Shown piece after piece: positions 58,995 to 64,000 of a DNA stretch of 64,000 bases. A model generated the notes under the pieces. The model saw only the letters and a program-made list of their open reading frames with translations, searched no databases and was not told where the DNA came from. The DNA comes from Acidobacteriota bacterium (GTDB lineage: Bacteria > Acidobacteriota > Terriglobia > Acidiferrales > UBA7541): NCBI GenBank assembly GCA_013289585.1, contig JABCZR010000014.1, positions 1-64,000 on the forward strand, in the 5' to 3' direction. Position numbers and translations under genes: made by a program. Position 1 is the first letter of the stretch. The number at the start of each line of letters is the position of its first letter.

Positions 58995-61007
58995 ATGACC
59001 ATCGGTAAAAAACTTTATGCCGGATTTGGCCTGATCCTGGGCATTCTCCTGGCGCTGTTCGTTGTCAATATCTTCGCGGGACTGAAGGAACGCTCCGCTC
59101 GCGCCGACGCCACCAAGGCTGTTGATAGCCTGCGCATTGTCGAATTGGTGCGCTACCAGATCATGCTAAACCGCCTCAACATCAACAATTTTCTTTTGAG
59201 CGGCGACCCCCGAGATGAAGACAAGGTCAACAAAGGCCTCTCGGATATTACCGACCTCATCAAGCGCGGTGAAGCTCAGGAAAGCAGCGAAGCGGTACAC
59301 ACCGCGCTTATCCAGGTCGAAAGCACTGAAGCCACCTGGGCCGACAATTTTGCCAAGCCTCTAATTGCCAAGCGCCATCAAGTCGATTCGGGCGACGCTA
59401 CCGTCTCCGACCTTCAGATTTTCTACCTCCAGAAGGATCCTTCCTCCTGGCTGACCAAGTCTTCCGTCGTTCTCGATCAAAGCAATGCGGATATCAGCAG
59501 GTTTCAGAAGGAAACCACGGACTCCGCAAATCGCATGACTAATTTTAGCATCTGGGTTACGGCCGGCGGCACGTTTTTCGCTCTCCTTGCGGGCAGTTTC
59601 ATCGCTGTCCTCACTGCCAAGTCCATTACCGAACCCTTAACCCACCTCATCACTGTCGCGCGCGAAATTGGCGACTCTGGCGATCTGGATCAAAACATCG
59701 ACATTCACCGCAACGATGAAATCGGCGCGCTCGCGACCACTTTTAACAATATGGTCGCCTACCTCAAGGAAATGGCCAGTGTCTCCATGGCCGTTGCCGA
59801 AGGCGACCTGGCTGTGGAAATCGTGCCGCGCTCCAAGCGCGACACCTTGGGCAACGCTTTCATTCGCATGTCGCATGGATTGCAGGAACTCGTTCGTACC
59901 ACTCGCGATTCCGCTAGCCAGGTTTCCGCTGGCTCTAATCAAGTTGCCGGCGCCGCTGATGAATCGGCCAAAGTCAGCGTCCAGGCTTCCTCCGCCATTG
60001 AAGAAGTCACCAGCACTATGCACGAGATGAGCATTAACGTGCAGAACGTCGTCAAGAACACTCAGGTGCAAGCTTCCAGCGTCGCCGAAACTTCTGCCTC
60101 CATCGATCAGATGGTCACCTCGATTCAGCGCGTGGCCGACACCGCAAAAGTTCTTCTGGACATCGCCAATCGCTCTCGCGAAGAAGTCGTCACCGGCATT
60201 CAGACCATGGAAAAGACCACCGACGGCCTCAATCGCACCAACCAGGCCATTCAATCATCCGCGGAAATTATCAACATCCTCGGTCATCGCGCCGATGACA
60301 TCGGAAAAATTATTGAAGTCATCGACGACCTGGCCGAACAAACCAACCTGCTGGCGCTCAACGCTGCCATCGAAGCCGCACGCGCCGGTGAACATGGTTT
60401 GGGATTTGCCGTGGTTGCCGATGAAGTCCGCAAGCTGGCGGAAAAGTCCACGCAATCCACAAAGGAAATCGCCGACCTCATCCAGAGCATCCAGCGCGAA
60501 GCGCGTCAGGCCGTCGAGAACATGGAGCGCAGCACGCGCATCGTCGAAGAAGGCTTGAGCCTCGGCAACGACCTCGGTTCCGCGTTGCACAAGATTTCCA
60601 ACGTCGTCACCGAAGTTTACAAATTCTCCCAGGAAATCGGCGCGGCCACCAACGAACAGTCCGTTGGTTCCTCGCAGATTGCCAAGGCCACCAGCCGCCT
60701 CACCGAAATCACTCAGGAGATTAACTCCGCTGTCGAAGAACAGGCTTCCGGCGCCCAAGCCGTTGTTCGCGCCATGGACAAAATGCGTGAACTCGTCCAG
60801 CAGTCCGCTTCCAGTTCTACAGAACTCTCCGCGGCTGCCGAACAGATGTTGAAACTCTCTCGCAACCTGCTCGACAGCATGGACCGTTTTGTTTTGGATC
60901 GTAATGCGCCTGCTCGCTCGCACCGCGGCGATTCGCAAAGGCAGCGCCGCGGTGGCGATTCGCACCGCGAGCAGGAACTCGAATACGCCGAATTGGCGCG
61001 TTCCTAA
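58995..61007 (+). CDS. Methyl-accepting chemotaxis protein with periplasmic helical sensor
   Basis: Encodes 670 residues. Helix 1 is at about 10-30 and helix 2 at about 188-210; between them lies a roughly 160-residue helical periplasmic domain of the four-helix-bundle type. A HAMP domain (about 212-265, KSITEPLTHLITVAREIGDSGDLDQ) and a second HAMP-like segment precede the signalling hairpin ([43 protein letters not shown]). A basic C-terminal tail (SHRGDSQRQRRGGDSHRE) replaces the usual docking peptide. Ligand unknown. Confidence 0.95.
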   Translation: MTIGKKLYAGFGLILGILLALFVVNIFAGLKERSARADATKAVDSLRIVELVRYQIMLNRLNINNFLLSGDPRDEDKVNKGLSDITDLIKRGEAQESSEAVHTALIQVESTEATWADNFAKPLIAKRHQVDSGDATVSDLQIFYLQKDPSSWLTKSSVVLDQSNADISRFQKETTDSANRMTNFSIWVTAGGTFFALLAGSFIAVLTAKSITEPLTHLITVAREIGDSGDLDQNIDIHRNDEIGALATTFNNMVAYLKEMASVSMAVAEGDLAVEIVPRSKRDTLGNAFIRMSHGLQELVRTTRDSASQVSAGSNQVAGAADESAKVSVQASSAIEEVTSTMHEMSINVQNVVKNTQVQASSVAETSASIDQMVTSIQRVADTAKVLLDIANRSREEVVTGIQTMEKTTDGLNRTNQAIQSSAEIINILGHRADDIGKIIEVIDDLAEQTNLLALNAAIEAARAGEHGLGFAVVADEVRKLAEKSTQSTKEIADLIQSIQREARQAVENMERSTRIVEEGLSLGNDLGSALHKISNVVTEVYKFSQEIGAATNEQSVGSSQIAKATSRLTEITQEINSAVEEQASGAQAVVRAMDKMRELVQQSASSSTELSAAAEQMLKLSRNLLDSMDRFVLDRNAPARSHRGDSQRQRRGGDSHREQELEYAELARS

Positions 61008-61025
61008 AGGGCTGGAGTCCTTTCG

Positions 61026-61502
61026 ATGGAAAAGGATTTGCAAGTTGTAGGCTTTCGAATCGGAAATGAGACGTACGGCGTTCGCATTGCTGCCGTGCGC
61101 GAAATTGTCCGTGTTCCGGAAATTACCGCCGTCCCTAGCGCGCCGGACTTGATCGAGGGTGTCATCAATCTGCGCGGGAAAATCATTCCGGTCATGGACC
61201 TTCGTAAGCGCTTCGGCCAGACCGAAATCATCTCCGACAAAAGGAATCGCATTCTCGTCGTGGAACTGGACAACAAATTACTCGGGCTCATTGTCAACGC
61301 CGCATCGGAAGTCCTGAAGATTCCGCCCGCTGACATTGAAGCTCCCGGAACAGTCTTTGCCGAGGGCGAATCCGGTTACGTTACGGGCGTTGGTAAGCTC
61401 AAGGGCCGTCTCATCATCCTGCTGGACATTACCAAGCTGTTGCACCGCCCGGAGTACAAACGACTCGAGGAGGCCGCGGAACCCGTCGCCACCGCAAAGT
61501 AG
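61026..61502 (+). CDS. cheW: CheW coupling protein
   Basis: Encodes 158 residues. A typical CheW: 'LQVVGFRIGNETYGVRIAAVREIVRVPEITAVPSAPDLIEGVINLRGKIIPVMDLRKRFGQTE' and 'SGYVTGVGKLKGRLIILLDITKLL'. It lies 18 bp after the receptor gene and should link it to the CheA at 62461. Followed by an intergenic hairpin (61507-61527). Confidence 0.96.
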   Translation: MEKDLQVVGFRIGNETYGVRIAAVREIVRVPEITAVPSAPDLIEGVINLRGKIIPVMDLRKRFGQTEIISDKRNRILVVELDNKLLGLIVNAASEVLKIPPADIEAPGTVFAEGESGYVTGVGKLKGRLIILLDITKLLHRPEYKRLEEAAEPVATAK

Positions 61503-61506
61503 CTCT

Positions 61507-61527
61507 GCTTTCGTGTCATTCGAAAGC
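61507..61527 (+). other. Intergenic hairpin between cheW and cheR
   Basis: GCTTTCG (61507-61513) and CGAAAGC (61521-61527) form a perfect 7-bp stem with a 7-nt loop. There is no T-run, so it is unlikely to stop transcription. It could adjust the ratio of cheR to upstream mRNA. Confidence 0.4.
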
Positions 61528-61558
61528 GGGTCGAAATGCCGGTCCCCGCACTCAATTC

Positions 61559-62464
61559 ATGGGAACGATCACCGCCCAGATTCAACTCACCGAAGCGGAG
61601 CTGAAACTCCTGCAGACCCTCGTCTACCAGGAATGCGGAATGTTTTTCGATGAGCGCCGCTCCCATTTCCTCAAAGATCGCTTGCAGCGTCGCCTCAAGG
61701 CCTGTCAGCTCGATTCTTTCTACGCCTACTACCGCCTGCTCACCAGCAGGGAAGGCCGCGCCGAACTTGCACTTCTCCTCGAGAATCTTACCGTCAACGA
61801 GACAAGTTTCTTTCGCAATCGCCCGCAACTTGACCTGCTCCAAAAAACCGTTCTCGAGGAAATTCTGCGCCGCAAGCAGGAACGCCGCGATTTCACTCTT
61901 CGCGTCTGGAGCGCAGGTTGTTCCGCCGGGCAGGAGCCTTATACCGTTGCGATTTTGATTTGTGATGCGCTCGCGTATTACTACCTGCGGAATCCGCTCC
62001 CGTTCGAAATGCCGTCACCCAAGCCCCTCATTCCGCCGCCCTGGAAAGTGGAAATCGTCGCTTCGGACATCAGCTATGCTAGCCTCCGAGTCGGCCAGGA
62101 AGGCGTCTACACCGACCAGCAGATGGAGCCTGTGGATTACACCTGCCGGCTGCGCTATTTCGAAAAGTCCGGTGACAAGTACGCGATCAAACCGCAGTTG
62201 AAGCAGCTTGTCCAATTCGACTTCCACAATCTCAAAACCGAATTTTTGCCCCGCCGTAACGACATCATCCTCTGCCGCAACGTCATGATCTATTTTGACG
62301 AAGCCGAGCAGAAGCGCCTCATCGAAAAGTTTTGGCACTGCTTGAACCCGGGCGGGTACCTCTTCGTCGGTCACGCGGAAAGTCTCTTCGGACTTACCCA
62401 GAAATTCCGCATGGTCCACGAGAACAATGGCACCGCCTATCAGCGCAACGAGGCCACTACGTGA
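61559..62464 (+). CDS. cheR: Chemotaxis receptor methyltransferase
   Basis: Encodes 301 residues. It has 'LKLLQTLVYQECGMFFDERRSHFLKDRLQRRL', 'LTVNETSFFRNRPQLDLLQKTVL', the SAM loop 'VWSAGCSAGQEPYTVAILI', 'IVASDISYASLRVGQEGVY' and 'DIILCRNVMIYFDEAEQKRLIEKFW'. An insertion at about 145-165 (NPLPFEMPSPKPLIPPPWKV) is Pro-rich and unlike the CheR of the other operon, so the two are not recent duplicates. Overlaps the next cheA by 4 bp (GTGA). Confidence 0.95.
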   Translation: MGTITAQIQLTEAELKLLQTLVYQECGMFFDERRSHFLKDRLQRRLKACQLDSFYAYYRLLTSREGRAELALLLENLTVNETSFFRNRPQLDLLQKTVLEEILRRKQERRDFTLRVWSAGCSAGQEPYTVAILICDALAYYYLRNPLPFEMPSPKPLIPPPWKVEIVASDISYASLRVGQEGVYTDQQMEPVDYTCRLRYFEKSGDKYAIKPQLKQLVQFDFHNLKTEFLPRRNDIILCRNVMIYFDEAEQKRLIEKFWHCLNPGGYLFVGHAESLFGLTQKFRMVHENNGTAYQRNEATT

Positions 62465-64000
62465 GTCGGCAGCCCGAGGATCGCGGCAGCGAGTTGCGCG
62501 CTCTCTTCTTTGAGAGCGCCGCCGAACTGCTTCAGTCGCTCAACGAGGCGGGTCTTGAACTCGAGGCTCATCCCGCGGATGAGGATGTGATTCGCCGTGT
62601 GCGCCGCGCCGTCCACACCTTAAAAGGGGATTCCGCCGCTTGCGGCTTCCACAAGCTGAGCGAACTCGCGCACGAGCTCGAAGATGTTCTCACGCCTCAA
62701 ATCGCTCACGCTCGCGGGGCGGAACTGGCCGAACTCGTTCTTGCTGCCGCTGATAGTTTCGGCGCTATGCTTACCGCCTATCAGCGAAGAGTGGATCCGC
62801 CGTCCGTGGCCGCTCTCCACGCCTTGATTCAGCGCCTCTTGGAGGCTCCCCCCACCGCCGGAGTGTCTGCTGGTGAGCCGAGCCCGGGCCATCTGCCCGC
62901 CCGATTCGAATGGACCGAATACGAGCAGCTCATGATCTCGGAAGCTGTTCACCGCGGCGAGTCCGTTTACAACATTGCCTTGCGCATCGATCCCAACAGC
63001 TTGATGCGCGCCGCAGCTTTCCAGCTCATTCGAAACGTTCTTCACGGAAGTGGCACCGTCATTGCCCTCCGGCCAGAAGACAACGCTGCGGCTGCTTCGG
63101 TGGAAATCGTCGAAGCTGCTCTGGCCAGCTCCCAGCCGGAGCAAAAACTGGCGCAGCGCTGCAAAATTCCTTCGATTGTTTCCGATGTGCGCATCGAACG
63201 CGCGGCTACCGCGGAAACTCCCGAGCATGAGTTGCTCGGCGATCTGCTCGAAGCCCAGGCAGCGCAAGTTGGGGCCGCTGCCTCAGAGCAGGGCGAAAAC
63301 CCGGGCCAGCCCGCAACGGCCGGAGCCACTTCGGCAGCAACTACCGTGGCTGAAAGCACTCTCCGCGTTGATGCCACGCGCATCGATGCCGTCATGAATC
63401 TTGTCGGTGAGCTGATTATCGGAAAGTCTATGTTGAATCGCACGCTCACGGAGTTTGACCAGAAGCACGCGCGCGATCCGCTCCGCGCAAAACTTGCCGA
63501 CGCTATGGCTTTTCAGGCGCGCATTCTTGATGAACTTCACAAATGCGTTCTGAAGATTCGAATGGTGCCCGTCGAACAGCTTTTCCGCCGCTTCCCGCGC
63601 GTCGTTCGCGACGTCGCCAAGCAATGCGGCAAGGATGTGGCGCTGGAAGTCTCCGGGCAGAACACCGATCTCGACAAAAGCATTCTCGATGCGCTTGCCG
63701 AACCCCTTATGCATCTCGTTCGAAACTCCGTGGACCACGGAATCGAACCGGCCGACGAGCGCCTGACCGTGGGCAAACCCGCTCGCGGAACGATTTATCT
63801 GAACGCTTATCACCAAGGCACGCAGGTGGTCATCGAAGTCCGTGACGATGGGCGCGGGATTGACCTTGTCGCGCTTCGCGCGCGCGCCGTCGAAAAAGGC
63901 ATTCTAAAACCAGAAGAAGCGCAGCGTCTTTCGGAATCCGAAACTCTCAATCTTATTTTCGAATCGGGGTTGAGCACCGCCGCGGAAGTTACCGAAGTGT
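62461..64000 (+). CDS. cheA: CheA histidine kinase, 5' part (runs off the window)
   Basis: The frame starts GTG within the cheR stop and stays open to the window edge: 513 codons, no stop. One Hpt domain has His52 (RRAVHTLKGDSAACGFHKL). A second part (about 175-245, LRIDPNSLMRAAAFQLIRNVL) may be a P2-like docking domain. The dimerisation helices (ATRIDAVMNLVGELIIGKSML) and the start of the ATPase domain (HLVRNSVDHGIEPADER, DDGRGID) follow. With a single Hpt it differs from the CheA at 44717. Its CheB and other partners should lie to the right. Confidence 0.95.
   Translation, partial: MSRQPEDRGSELRALFFESAAELLQSLNEAGLELEAHPADEDVIRRVRRAVHTLKGDSAACGFHKLSELAHELEDVLTPQIAHARGAELAELVLAAADSFGAMLTAYQRRVDPPSVAALHALIQRLLEAPPTAGVSAGEPSPGHLPARFEWTEYEQLMISEAVHRGESVYNIALRIDPNSLMRAAAFQLIRNVLHGSGTVIALRPEDNAAAASVEIVEAALASSQPEQKLAQRCKIPSIVSDVRIERAATAETPEHELLGDLLEAQAAQVGAAASEQGENPGQPATAGATSAATTVAESTLRVDATRIDAVMNLVGELIIGKSMLNRTLTEFDQKHARDPLRAKLADAMAFQARILDELHKCVLKIRMVPVEQLFRRFPRVVRDVAKQCGKDVALEVSGQNTDLDKSILDALAEPLMHLVRNSVDHGIEPADERLTVGKPARGTIYLNAYHQGTQVVIEVRDDGRGIDLVALRARAVEKGILKPEEAQRLSESETLNLIFESGLSTAAEVTEV

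Overview
The window looks like one stretch of a chromosome from an acidobacterium (inference). The reasons are an Oar-like TonB-dependent receptor with an N-terminal carboxypeptidase-regulatory domain, a DUF5666 secreted protein, many short conserved hypothetical genes, GC-rich coding sequence, and a compact heme locus next to large chemosensory operons. I see no tRNA, rRNA or CRISPR array. The only mobile DNA is the 3' end of an IS3-type transposase at the left edge. Genus cannot be fixed from this sequence.

Layout. 1-240: IS remnant. 615-4894: secreted DUF5666 protein and outer-membrane receptor, followed by a 52-residue basic protein and a terminator. 5186-6549: purine-rich, gene-poor DNA around a TlpA-like thioredoxin. 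6550-12120: small accessory genes (DUF4239 membrane protein, GNAT, ArsR plus SRPBCC, DinB, DUF899). 12190-17299 (minus strand): rhomboid-TPR protease, VWA protein, MoxR-type AAA ATPase, Lon-N-domain protein. 17540-20933: MacA/MacB-type efflux or lipoprotein transporter. 20964-23343: TPR protein, thioesterase, and an ECF sigma/anti-sigma pair coupled to hemG. 23340-33561: heme synthesis by the C5 route (hemA, L, B, C, D, E, N and a HemY-type hemG) with a CcsA/HemX-like protein; no ferrochelatase gene was seen. 33585-40886: DUF4337 protein, hybrid kinase, amidase, Tat-signal protein, TPR outer protein.

From 41003 to the right edge is a signalling island. A long minus-strand operon (53758 down to 41003) encodes a complete chemosensory system: a receptor, three CheW-type proteins, CheR, CheB, a CheA with two Hpt domains and a receiver, three response-regulator-type proteins, a kinase-like protein with no ATPase domain, a large orphan protein and a PilZ-like protein. 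A plus-strand operon (58564 to beyond 64000) encodes a TonB-C-domain protein, a second receptor, CheW, CheR and a second CheA. Between them sits a three-gene control module: PAS histidine kinase, single-domain receiver, and an NtrC-family activator with an intact GAFTGA motif.

The most interesting observation is regulatory. I find three sigma-54 promoter-like sites (TGGC-N8-TGCA or TGCC, with GG-N10-GC spacing) at 53855-53870 (-), 51091-51106 (-) and 58509-58524 (+). Each has a 6-3-6 dyad resembling GTCTCA-N3-TGAGAC about 115-185 bp upstream of the predicted start of transcription. This predicts that the NtrC-type protein switches on both chemosensory systems together, plus an internal promoter inside the minus-strand operon. 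A second regulatory candidate is a long dyad at 27274-27320 in the divergent heme promoter region.
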